Positions 1 to 7,535 of a stretch of DNA of 64,000 bases are shown here, piece by piece. Source of the stretch: Ensifer oleiphilus (lineage in GTDB: Bacteria > Pseudomonadota > Alphaproteobacteria > Rhizobiales > Rhizobiaceae); the NCBI RefSeq assembly GCF_013371465.1, contig NZ_JABWDU010000004.1, positions 124,001-188,000 of the forward strand, read 5' to 3'. How positions within the stretch are numbered: the stretch's first letter is position 1; the number at the start of each line of letters is the position of its first letter. Below the pieces are notes generated by a model. The model was not told where the DNA came from, made no database searches, and saw only the letters and a list, made by a program, of their open reading frames with translations. The translations under genes and the position numbers were made by a program.

Positions 1-503
1 CGATCGAGGTGCTCGTCAACAACGCCGGCATCACCCGCGACGCGATGTTCCACAAGATGACGCCGGAGCAATGGGGCGAGGTGATCAACACCAACCTGAC
101 CGGCCTGTTCAATATGACCCACCCGGTCTGGACCGGCATGCGCGACCGCAGCTTCGGGCGGGTGATCAACATTTCGTCGATCAATGGCCAGAAGGGCCAG
201 ATGGGACAGGCAAACTATTCCGCCGCCAAGGCCGGCGATCTCGGCTTTACCAAGGCGCTCTCCCAGGAAGGCGCTGCCAAGGGCATTACCGTCAACGCGA
301 TCTGCCCGGGTTACATCGGTACGGAAATGGTGCGGGCGATCCCGGAAAAGGTCCTCACCGAACGGATCATTCCGCAGATCCCCGTCGGTCGCCTCGGCGA
401 GCCGGAGGAGATCGCGCGTTGCGTGGTTTTCCTCGCATCCGACGATGCCGGTTTCATCACCGGTTCGACGATCTCTGCCAACGGCGGTCAGTTTTTCGTC
501 TGA
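1..503 (+). CDS. phbB: Acetoacetyl-CoA reductase, 3' part (5' end outside window)
   Basis: The protein is the C-terminal two thirds of a short-chain dehydrogenase/reductase that reduces acetoacetyl-CoA to (R)-3-hydroxybutyryl-CoA with NADPH in polyhydroxybutyrate synthesis in the cytosol. The frame is open from the first bases of the window. It shows the NNAG motif near the start, the serine of the NISSINGQKGQ block, the YxxxK catalytic pair in NYSAAKAG, and the PGYIGTEMV segment after the active site. The C-terminus ITGSTISANGGQFFV is typical of PhbB/PhaB. A strong hairpin terminator follows 24 bases after the stop. It could be another FabG-like reductase, but the GQKGQMGQANYSAAKAG block fits PhbB best. 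Confidence 0.9.
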   Translation, partial: IEVLVNNAGITRDAMFHKMTPEQWGEVINTNLTGLFNMTHPVWTGMRDRSFGRVINISSINGQKGQMGQANYSAAKAGDLGFTKALSQEGAAKGITVNAICPGYIGTEMVRAIPEKVLTERIIPQIPVGRLGEPEEIARCVVFLASDDAGFITGSTISANGGQFFV

Positions 504-527
504 TCCGCGGATCGCTCACAGTTTCGA

Positions 528-557
528 CGGCGCTCCCGCGGGAGCGCCGTTTTGTTT
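528..557 (+). terminator. Rho-independent terminator of phbB
   Basis: An eleven-base-pair GC stem (528-538 pairing with 539-549, with little or no loop) is followed by TTTTGTTTTTC. It lies just after the phbB stop codon. Confidence 0.85.
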
Positions 558-704
558 TTCAGCGCTACCGCATGCGACGATGGAAGGTTAACGGCATGCA
601 GGAATTCCATCCGGGATCGGCAGGAAATCGGTCCTGCGCCTGTTGCTCACTATGGTCCTGGATACTATATCTTGTGGAGAACAAAAATCGAACGCCAGGA
701 TGTC

Positions 705-1010
705 AACGATTCGTCGTCGATTCGTTCCGGCTTTGGTCGAAGTGTTAATGCAGCGATTCCCATTCCCTGAATCGGGCGATTCCGTCAGATTCTTCGGTTA
801 AAATTTCCTAAACTTTCCAGAGTCTTGGATTCCGAATCCTTTGTCCCTTTTAACGCTTCGGCAGCAAAGATTAACGCCTGCCACACGCTCGGCACACCCT
901 GTTGGCAAAGTGATTCAGCATCTGGTGCGACATTGGCAGTTGAAATCTATATGTAGCCGTGAACATACAGTGAATCGACTGGAGTCAGCGATTCGTCGCC
1001 GATTCGTTCC
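705..1010 (+). repeat. Imperfect 24-base direct repeat (705-728 and 987-1010)
   Basis: The two copies match at 22 of 24 positions. Each holds two GANTC sites 11 bases apart and ends in CGATTCGTTCC. The copies are 282 bases apart inside the non-coding gap. Confidence 0.7.
708..1005. promoter_or_regulatory. Cluster of 14 GANTC (CcrM methylation) sites
   Basis: GANTC occurs at 708, 719, 755, 769, 778, 788, 820, 828, 834, 912, 972, 982, 990 and 1001. About one would be expected by chance in 298 bases. Seven of the thirteen spacings are 8-11 bases, close to one helical turn. CcrM methylates GANTC in alphaproteobacteria and the methylation state affects transcription through GcrA. A role in cell-cycle control of the helicase gene is an inference. 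Confidence 0.6.
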
Positions 1011-1189
1011 ATGGCTGTTCCAGACCTTAATTTTGCGCCTCCAGATATGGTGGTGCGGGCCGGCGCTGATTTGCCGTGAAGCTGTTTTAGTTGCCTGCGC
1101 CCCTTGCGTTTGCTGCGGTGCGTGGGCATGTGTTTGCCGCCGGCGCTTCAAGGCGCCTCTTATGTTTCTGACTGCCCGGGATCGATGAC

Positions 1190-4100
1190 GTGTCCGTTCA
1201 CCCCATGATCCTGAGCGGCCGCGGTGTCACCGCGGTGCTCGGGCCAACCAATACCGGCAAGACGCATTATGCGATCGAGCGCATGATCGCGCACGACAGC
1301 GGCGTCATCGGGCTGCCGCTGCGCCTCTTGGCGCGCGAGGTCTATACGCGCCTGGTCGAAAAGGTCGGTCATCACAACGTCGCGCTGATCACCGGCGAGG
1401 AAAAGATCACCCCGCATCGTGCCCGCTATTCGGTCTGTACCGTCGAGGCGATGCCGCGCGAGACGACGGCATCTTTCGTCGCGATCGATGAAGTGCAGCT
1501 TGCCGGCGATCTGGAGCGTGGCCACATCTTCACCGACCGGCTGCTCTATCTGCGCGGTCGCGGCGAGACGCTGCTTTTGGGGGCTGCGACCATGCGGCCG
1601 ATCCTCGAGCAGCTGTTGCCGGGCATCACCGTCGTCGAGCGCCCGCGCATGTCGCAACTGCTCTATGCCGGGTCGAAGAAGATCACCCGCCTGCCGCATC
1701 GCACGGCGATCGTCGCCTTTTCGGCCGACGAGGTCTATGCGATCGCCGAGCTGATCCGCCGCCAGCGCGGCGGTGCTGCCGTCGTGCTCGGCGCGCTGTC
1801 ACCGCGCACGCGCAACGCTCAGGTCGCGCTCTACCAGGAAGGCGACGTCGAATTTCTGGTGGCGACCGATGCGATCGGTATGGGCCTGAACCTCGATGTC
1901 GACCATGTCGCCTTTGCGCAAGACCGCAAGTTCGACGGCTACCAGTTCCGAAACCTCAATCCGGCCGAGCTGGCGCAGATCGCCGGACGCGCCGGGCGGC
2001 ATCTGCGCGATGGCACGTTTGGCGTTACCGGCCGGGTCGATCCGTTCGACAACGAACTGGTGCACCGCATCGAGGCGCATGAATTCGATCCGCTGAAGGT
2101 GCTGCAATGGCGCACCAAGGCGTTCGACTATGCGTCGCTTGCCGCCCTGAAGCGCAGCCTGGACGCCGCGCCGACAATTCCGGGGCTTGCGCGCGCACTA
2201 CCTGCGGTGGATCAGCAGGCGCTCGAACATTTGTCCCGCTATCCCGAAGTGATGGATCTCGCGACCACACCGGACCGGGTGGAGAAATTGTGGGAAGTCT
2301 GCGCATTGCCGGATTATCGCCGCATTACACCGGCTCAACACGCCGATCTGATCTCCACGATCTATATTGATGTTGTCCGTCGGGGTGCCGTGAACGAGGA
2401 TTTCATGGCAGAACAGGTCCGACGAGCGGATTTTACCGATGGCGAGATCGACACACTTTCGGCGCGAATCGCGCAGATCAGAACCTGGACCTATGTGTCG
2501 AACCGGCCCGGATGGCTTGCCGATCCGACACACTGGCAAGAAAAGACGCGGGAAATTGAAGATCGATTGTCCGACGCACTACATGAACGGTTGACGAAAC
2601 GCTTTGTTGATCGCAGGACATCTGTGCTCATGAAGCGCCTGAGAGAGAATGCTATGCTGGAAGCTGAAATCAGTGTGAATGGTGACGTCTTCGTTGAAGG
2701 CCATCACGTAGGACAACTAACCGGTTTCCGGTTTACGCTGGCGACCGGCGGAGACGGACCGGACGCCAAGGCTGTGCAGGGTGCTGCGCAGAAGGCGCTG
2801 GCGCTCGAGTTCGAAGCGCGTGCGGCGCGTCTGCACGCCTCCGGCAATGGCGACCTTGCGCTGTCGTCCGACGGCCTTGTGCGTTGGCTCGGAGATCCCG
2901 TGGCCCGGCTGACCGCCAGCGACCACGTCATGCGTCCGCGTGTCATCCTGCTTGCCGATGAGCAGCTGCAGGCCAATGCGCGCGAGCATGTGGTTGCCCG
3001 CATCGAGCGCTTCGTGAACCATCATATCGGCACCGTGCTGAAGCCGCTCGACGATATCTCGCGCGCCGAGGATCTCGAAGGTCTCGCCAAGGGTCTTGCC
3101 TTCCAGCTCGTCGAAAATCTCGGCGTCTTGTTCCGCCGCGACGTCGCCGAAGAGGTGAAGTCTCTGGACCAGGACGGCCGCGCCTCCATCCGCAAGTATG
3201 GCGTCCGCTTCGGCGCCTACCACATCTTCCTGCCCGCTCTGTTGAAGCCGGCTCCGGCCGAGCTGATCACGCTGCTGTGGGCGTTGAAGAATGACGGCCT
3301 CGACAAGGCGGGCTACGGCGATCTGATCCCGATGCTGGCTGCCGGTCGCACGTCTGTTGTCACCGACCCCTCGTTCGAGCGGACTTTCTACAAGCTCGCG
3401 GGTTTCCGTTTCCTCGGCAAGCGTGCCGTTCGCATCGATATCCTCGAGCGTCTGGCGGATCTCATCCGTCCGTTGCTGCAGTGGAAGCCGGGTGCGCAGC
3501 CGCGTCCGGAAGGCGCCTATGACGGCCGGCGCTTTACCGCGACGACCTCGATGCTCTCCATTCTCGGCGCAACGCCTGACGATATGGAAGAAATCCTCAA
3601 GGGTCTTGGCTACCGCGCGGACAGCGTGAAGGCCGAAGACGCAGCCACGTTCCTGGCAAGCCAGGGCGGCGCTGTTGCCGCTCAGGCCGAGCCTGCTGCC
3701 GAAGTGGCTGCCGATCACGACGATGCGGATGCAAGCGCCGACGCCGAGCCGGCGGCCGAAGCTGAGGCGCCTGCCTCTGCGGAGCCTGTGGCCGTCGAAG
3801 GCGAAGCGGTTGCTGCTCATGCGCCTGCGGAAGACGGGGCCGAGGCTGTCGAAGCCAAGCCGGTACTCCTCTGGCGTCCGGGCACCCGCCAGGACAACCA
3901 GCGCCAAGGTGGCCGCCCTCAGGGCGATCAGCGCCGTGGCGGCGGTCAGCGCCAGGGGCACGGACAGGGACAAGCCCAGGGCGAGGGACGTGAAGGCGGC
4001 GGCCGCAAGGGCGGTGCACCGGCCCGCGGCAAACGCCACGACGGCAAGTCCGAGGGTGGCCAGCGTCAGGATCGCCATGATCGCCACGATCGTGGCGGCA

Positions 4101-4210
4101 AGCCCAACGCGGCCAAGTTCGAGGCCCGCCCGCCGCGCAAGGAGAAGCCGATCGATCCGGATTCGCCCTTTGCCAAGCTTGCTGCTCTCAAGGAGCAGAT
4201 GAAGAAGTAG
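1190..4210 (+). CDS. Suv3-like superfamily 2 RNA helicase with disordered C-terminal tail
   Basis: The 1006-residue protein starts with GTG; an ATG five codons later (1205) is an equally possible start. The helicase core has Walker A GPTNTGKT (about 18-25), motif II DEVQ (about 100-103) and motif VI QIAGRAGR (about 262-269). This order, and the lack of a spacer before Walker A, match the mitochondrial Suv3/alphaproteobacterial family of ATP-dependent RNA helicases. From about residue 825 the protein is Ala/Glu-rich, then from about 897 to 970 rich in Gly, Gln, Arg and His with RGG-like pieces, and is probably disordered and RNA-binding. The gene may be coupled to the S4-domain gene that begins 7 bases after its stop. 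Bases of about 2250-2720 are visibly poorer in GC than the rest of the gene. A role in RNA turnover is inferred from the family. Confidence 0.88.
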   Translation: MSVHPMILSGRGVTAVLGPTNTGKTHYAIERMIAHDSGVIGLPLRLLAREVYTRLVEKVGHHNVALITGEEKITPHRARYSVCTVEAMPRETTASFVAIDEVQLAGDLERGHIFTDRLLYLRGRGETLLLGAATMRPILEQLLPGITVVERPRMSQLLYAGSKKITRLPHRTAIVAFSADEVYAIAELIRRQRGGAAVVLGALSPRTRNAQVALYQEGDVEFLVATDAIGMGLNLDVDHVAFAQDRKFDGYQFRNLNPAELAQIAGRAGRHLRDGTFGVTGRVDPFDNELVHRIEAHEFDPLKVLQWRTKAFDYASLAALKRSLDAAPTIPGLARALPAVDQQALEHLSRYPEVMDLATTPDRVEKLWEVCALPDYRRITPAQHADLISTIYIDVVRRGAVNEDFMAEQVRRADFTDGEIDTLSARIAQIRTWTYVSNRPGWLADPTHWQEKTREIEDRLSDALHERLTKRFVDRRTSVLMKRLRENAMLEAEISVNGDVFVEGHHVGQLTGFRFTLATGGDGPDAKAVQGAAQKALALEFEARAARLHASGNGDLALSSDGLVRWLGDPVARLTASDHVMRPRVILLADEQLQANAREHVVARIERFVNHHIGTVLKPLDDISRAEDLEGLAKGLAFQLVENLGVLFRRDVAEEVKSLDQDGRASIRKYGVRFGAYHIFLPALLKPAPAELITLLWALKNDGLDKAGYGDLIPMLAAGRTSVVTDPSFERTFYKLAGFRFLGKRAVRIDILERLADLIRPLLQWKPGAQPRPEGAYDGRRFTATTSMLSILGATPDDMEEILKGLGYRADSVKAEDAATFLASQGGAVAAQAEPAAEVAADHDDADASADAEPAAEAEAPASAEPVAVEGEAVAAHAPAEDGAEAVEAKPVLLWRPGTRQDNQRQGGRPQGDQRRGGGQRQGHGQGQAQGEGREGGGRKGGAPARGKRHDGKSEGGQRQDRHDRHDRGGKPNAAKFEARPPRKEKPIDPDSPFAKLAALKEQMKK

Positions 4211-4217
4211 GACCGCC

Positions 4218-4631
4218 ATGGAGAAACAGTCAGCGTCCAACCCGGCATCGCGCCAGCGTCTCGACAAATGGCTGTTCTTCACGCGCCTCATGAAATCCCG
4301 CTCGCTCGCCCAGAAGGCGATCGAGGCGGGGCACATCACCGTCAATGACGAACGGGTCAAGCAATCCTCTGCCCAGGTGAAGGCCGGCGATGTGCTTACC
4401 GTGTCTCTCGAGCGGCGCGACGTGATCGTGCGCGTGCTTGCCTCCGGCGATCGGCGCGGTCCCTACGAGGAAGCACGGCTTCTCTACGAGGACCTGACGC
4501 CCGCGCAGCCGCGGGAAAAGCTGTCTGCTTTCGATCTCGCCACGCGCGAGCCTGGGGCTGGGCGCCCGACCAAGAAGGAGCGGCGCGAAATCGACCGGCT
4601 GAAGCCCGGTTTCAATCCGCTCGACGATTAG
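4218..4631 (+). CDS. S4-domain RNA-binding protein, Hsp15-like
   Basis: The 137-residue basic protein has an N-terminal S4 RNA-binding fold: RLDKWLFFTRLMKSRSLAQK at about 14-33 followed by GHITVNDERVKQSSAQVKAGD. This resembles Hsp15 (HslR), which binds free 50S subunits carrying nascent chains. The C-terminal third is highly charged and ends in a KKERREIDRLK segment. It begins 7 bases after the helicase stop, so the two are likely co-transcribed, and both are RNA-binding. The family is clear; the exact substrate in rhizobia is not known to me. Confidence 0.85.
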   Translation: MEKQSASNPASRQRLDKWLFFTRLMKSRSLAQKAIEAGHITVNDERVKQSSAQVKAGDVLTVSLERRDVIVRVLASGDRRGPYEEARLLYEDLTPAQPREKLSAFDLATREPGAGRPTKKERREIDRLKPGFNPLDD

Positions 4632-4832
4632 AAAACTCTGCCTTCAGCGCGGCGTTTCGCGCATTGAATATTCTTGCAAAGGGTCCATAAAGCCTTTACC
4701 TGACAACCCACGTTGGGTGCATCGGTCCTGCTTCGGCAGCTATGCGCGCCGGACATTCCTAGCATGCGCGGACACGAGCATCACCATTGATTGCGGTCTG
4801 CCATCAAACGTGAGCCTTGGCTGGAGTACCTC

Positions 4833-5171
4833 ATGACGTATGTCGTGACCGACAATTGCATTCGCTGCAAGTACATGGATTGCGTTGAAGTCTGCCCCGT
4901 GGACTGCTTCTACGAAGGCGAGAATTTTCTCGTCATTCATCCCGACGAATGCATCGATTGCGGCGTCTGCGAGCCGGAATGTCCTGCCGAGGCCATCAAG
5001 CCTGATACCGAGCCGGGCCTTGATATGTGGTTGAAAGTGAACGCTGATTTTGCCACCAAGTGGCCAAACGTGACCATCAAGCGCGATGCGATGCCGGAAG
5101 CCAAGGAAATGGATGGGGTCGAAGGCAAGTACGAGAAGTACTTCTCCGCCGAACCCGGCCAGGGCGATTGA
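4833..5171 (+). CDS. fdxA: Seven-iron ferredoxin FdxA
   Basis: The 112-residue cytosolic electron carrier has the Cys pattern of 3Fe-4S/4Fe-4S ferredoxins: Cys 9, 12, 17, 21 and 25 in the first cluster region, then [12 protein letters not shown] for the second. The long C-terminal part with WPNVTIKRD is typical of the FdxA family of alphaproteobacteria. The ATG at 4833 is preceded by GGAG seven bases upstream; a frame extending upstream to 4791 lacks a ribosome-binding site. It stands alone, 200 bases after the S4 gene. Confidence 0.93.
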   Translation: MTYVVTDNCIRCKYMDCVEVCPVDCFYEGENFLVIHPDECIDCGVCEPECPAEAIKPDTEPGLDMWLKVNADFATKWPNVTIKRDAMPEAKEMDGVEGKYEKYFSAEPGQGD

Positions 5172-5580
5172 GGCACCCGGTTCCGGCCCGCTGATCGGCG
5201 TGACGGAACCATGGCGAGCCCGGCGTCAAATCTGGGGAAAATCACGCTCTGCGCTCGCAGCTGCGAGAATGGCGGCTTGATGGCTGCCATGCAGCAAATT
5301 ATTGATTTCCGCAGTTTTTTGTGATAGGGTCCTTCTACTGATCCACAGAGGGTGTTTTTGCGCGCCCGAAAACCTCACGAAAGCAAACGTTCTCCACACC
5401 GCGGCTTTTCAAGATACGCACCGTTGCGTTTCTCTTTTGTGACCGCGTTTGATGGGATTGTTTGCGTTCTTGGACGGACCAGGATGGACCCACCCGGCGG
5501 TATCCCCGTCTATCCCGGGCCTCACTGACCCGGCCCCGGCCAACAATGGCCGGGTGCGAAACAGGGAGTTTTTGAAACGA
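5172..5580 (+). other. carD leader region with two adjacent GC hairpins
   Basis: The 409 bases between fdxA and carD hold no recognisable gene. The last 70 bases can form two neighbouring hairpins: CCGGG (5515-5519) with CCCGG (5529-5533), and CCCGGCCA (5535-5542) with TGGCCGGG (5547-5554). The second ends 8 bases before the AGGGAG ribosome-binding site at 5563. A frame open from 5449 continues into carD, but the family start is at 5581. The promoter must lie here but I cannot place it with confidence. Confidence 0.5.
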
Positions 5581-6150
5581 ATGACGACCCAGCAGAAAAA
5601 ATCTTCGACACGCCACGGCTTCAAGACCGGTGAATCGATTGTCTATCCGGCCCATGGCGTCGGACAGATTGTTGCTATCGAGGAGCAGGAAGTTGCCGGC
5701 ATGAAGCTTGAGCTTTTTGTCATCGATTTCGAAAAGGACAAGATGCGCCTGAAGGTGCCGGTCGCCAAGGCCGTCAGCATCGGCATGCGCAAGCTCTCGG
5801 AGACCGATTTCGTCGATCGCGCGTTGAAGGTTGTGCAGGGCAAGGCTCGCGTCAAGCGGACCATGTGGTCGCGCCGCGCACAGGAATATGATGCCAAGAT
5901 CAACTCCGGCGATCTGATCTCGATCGCAGAGGTTGTGCGCGATCTTTACCGCGCAGAAAACCAGCCGGAACAGTCCTATTCCGAACGCCAGCTCTATGAA
6001 GCTGCGCTCGACCGCATGGCGCGCGAAATCGCGGCCGTGAACAAGATGTCCGAGACCGAGGCCGTTCGCCTTGTCGAAGCCAATCTTAACAAGGGTCCGA
6101 AGCGCGGCAAGGCGATCGAAGAAGACGACGCACAGGACGAGGCAGCTTAA
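5581..6150 (+). CDS. carD: CarD-family transcriptional regulator
   Basis: The 189-residue protein has the CarD/CdnL RNA-polymerase-interacting domain at the N-terminus (about 17-75: GESIVYPAHGVGQIVAIEEQ, then EKDKMRLKVP) and a helical C-terminal domain with the conserved WSRRAQEYDAKINSGD and AEVVRDLYR segments. Proteins of this family bind the beta subunit and stabilise open promoter complexes, often at rRNA promoters. The ATG at 5581 has AGGGAG upstream (5563-5568), slightly far at 12 bases. A good terminator follows the stop, so the gene is probably monocistronic. Confidence 0.93.
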   Translation: MTTQQKKSSTRHGFKTGESIVYPAHGVGQIVAIEEQEVAGMKLELFVIDFEKDKMRLKVPVAKAVSIGMRKLSETDFVDRALKVVQGKARVKRTMWSRRAQEYDAKINSGDLISIAEVVRDLYRAENQPEQSYSERQLYEAALDRMAREIAAVNKMSETEAVRLVEANLNKGPKRGKAIEEDDAQDEAA

Positions 6151-6178
6151 AGAGCGCCAGTCCCCACCACGACAAGAC

Positions 6179-6208
6179 AAAGCCCGGCCATCGCGCCGGG
6201 CTTTTTCG
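6179..6208 (+). terminator. Terminator of carD
   Basis: AGCCCGGC (6181-6188) pairs with GCCGGGCT (6195-6202) across a six-base loop, followed by TTTTTC. Confidence 0.85.
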
Positions 6209-6248
6209 TTTTCAGCGTCGTTGCTCGCAGCTTTCTCGTCCGGGCGAG

Positions 6249-6273
6249 GGAACTTTTCTCGCCGCCGCGCATT
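6249..6273 (+). promoter_or_regulatory. Possible RpoE2-type (general stress sigma) promoter of rpoH2
   Basis: GGAAC (6249-6253), 16 bases, then CATT (6270-6273) lies upstream of rpoH2. The rhizobial RpoE2 consensus is GGAAC, 16-17 bases, CGTT, so one base of the second element differs. Dependence of rpoH2 on RpoE2 is known in Sinorhizobium meliloti; whether this is the actual promoter is an inference, and the leader would be about 215 bases long. Confidence 0.4.
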
Positions 6274-6494
6274 TACCGAAGCCGGCAGGGATGCGCCGCC
6301 TTCCTGCCGGGGCGATCTGGGCTCTGTGATCTCTTGTCAGAATTCAGCTTCGTAGTTTGGAAGTAGGGCGCCTCACCGTTTCTTCAAGTTTCGGTGTCGC
6401 CGCACACGCCGCCGCCGGCGCCGGTCGGGTTCTTCCGTCCGGCCCTTGGACTTCACCCGCAAGCGGCGTCCAGGCGCCCGCCATGGAGCGATCG

Positions 6495-7361
6495 ATGAGG
6501 ACTCTCACAGCAGACAGGCGCATGATCAAGATTGCGATGGAGGCACCTTATCTCGAGCGTGAAGAAGAGCACGCCCTGGCAAAGGCCTGGCGCAACGATC
6601 ATGATCAGGATGCCCGCAACAAGATCGCCATGTCGCATATGCGACTGGTCATCTCCATGGCGGCAAAGTTCCGCAATTTCGGCCTGCCGATGGGCGACCT
6701 CGTCCAGGAGGGGCACATAGGCCTGCTCGAAGCCGCCGCACGCTTCGAACCCAGCCGCGAAGTCCGCTTCTCCACCTACGCCACCTGGTGGATCCGCGCC
6801 TCGATGCAGGACTACGTGCTGCGCAACTGGTCGATCGTTCGCGGTGGCACCAGTTCGGCGCAAAAGGCACTGTTCTTCAATCTTCGCCGGCTGCGCGCAC
6901 GGCTGGCGCAAGGGGATCGTCAGCTCACATCGCAGGCTATGCATGAGGAAATCGCCGTGGCGCTCGGCGTCAGTATCGCCGATGTCCAGACCATGGATGC
7001 CCGCCTGTCCGGCAGCGACACGTCGCTGCAAGCACCCGTCGGCGGTCCGGATTCCGATGGGGGAGAGCGCCTGGACTTTCTTGCAAGCGATGCGCCCCTG
7101 CCTGACGAACAGGTCAGCGACATGATCGACGGAGAGCGTGCCCGCATCTGGCTCCATGACGCCATGGGTGCGCTGACCGAGCGCGAGATGAGGATTATCC
7201 GCGCACGGCGTCTGTCGGAAGAGGGTGCCACGCTGGAAGAACTCGGTCTCGACCTCGGGATCTCCAAGGAGCGGGTTCGCCAGATCGAAACGCGGGCACT
7301 TGAAAAGCTGCGCGCGGCACTGGCAACCAAGGCCCCAGCGCTGACATCCGTCGTGCACTGA
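6495..7361 (+). CDS. rpoH2: RNA polymerase sigma factor RpoH2
   Basis: This 288-residue sigma-32-type factor carries region 2 (GDLVQEGHIGLLEAAARFEP, then RFSTYATWWIRASMQDYVLRN), the RpoH box QKALFFNLRR (about 123-132) that marks heat-shock sigma factors, and a region 4 helix-turn-helix near the C-terminus (EELGLDLGISKERVRQIE). The sequence resembles the second RpoH of rhizobia more than the canonical RpoH1. The ATG at 6495 has GGAG six bases upstream; the frame extends to 6357 without a good start. In S. meliloti RpoH2 acts in stress responses downstream of RpoE2. The next gene is convergent. Confidence 0.92.
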   Translation: MRTLTADRRMIKIAMEAPYLEREEEHALAKAWRNDHDQDARNKIAMSHMRLVISMAAKFRNFGLPMGDLVQEGHIGLLEAAARFEPSREVRFSTYATWWIRASMQDYVLRNWSIVRGGTSSAQKALFFNLRRLRARLAQGDRQLTSQAMHEEIAVALGVSIADVQTMDARLSGSDTSLQAPVGGPDSDGGERLDFLASDAPLPDEQVSDMIDGERARIWLHDAMGALTEREMRIIRARRLSEEGATLEELGLDLGISKERVRQIETRALEKLRAALATKAPALTSVVH

Positions 7362-7535
7362 GGCGTTTCCGGCAACTCGCCAGGCTGTTCTGCGTCAGAG
7401 ACGGGTGGCGCGTGTGAGGCAAGGCTGGTGATTGCTGGACGCGAACGCATACGGCAATTTGCCCAGGGCAAATGCATCTTCCTTGCACAGACACAGAACA
7501 GCGTCGAACCGGAGATTGTGCGGCGCCATCGGCGT

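Larger units (their letters stand above)
558..1189. other. Long non-coding gap between phbB and the helicase gene
   Basis: I see no convincing gene in these 632 bases; the short open frames lack ribosome-binding sites and recognisable products. The base composition is lower in GC than the flanking genes. The stretch contains a dense group of GANTC sites (708-1005), an imperfect 24-base direct repeat, a near-CtrA motif (TTAA, seven bases, TAAA at 798-812), and two TTAACGC heptamers 21 bases apart (850 and 871). It probably carries the helicase promoter, and possibly a small RNA that cannot be recognised by eye. Confidence 0.7.

Noticed and set aside
841-1188. 115-codon open frame before the helicase gene
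   Set aside because: It begins with a TTG without a ribosome-binding site, is rich in Cys, Arg and Trp as in chance frames, and matches nothing I recognise.
558-1189. Chromosomal replication origin in the GANTC-rich gap
   Set aside because: No DnaA boxes were seen, and in relatives the chromosomal origin is near hemE, not between phbB and this helicase.
2717-4360. Long open frame (547 codons) on the minus strand across the helicase gene
   Set aside because: It is the antisense shadow of a GC-rich gene; the plus-strand frame has clear helicase motifs and the antisense product has no recognisable domain.
5339-5347. TGATCCACA as a DnaA box before carD
   Set aside because: It departs from the consensus within the core, and no second site is nearby.
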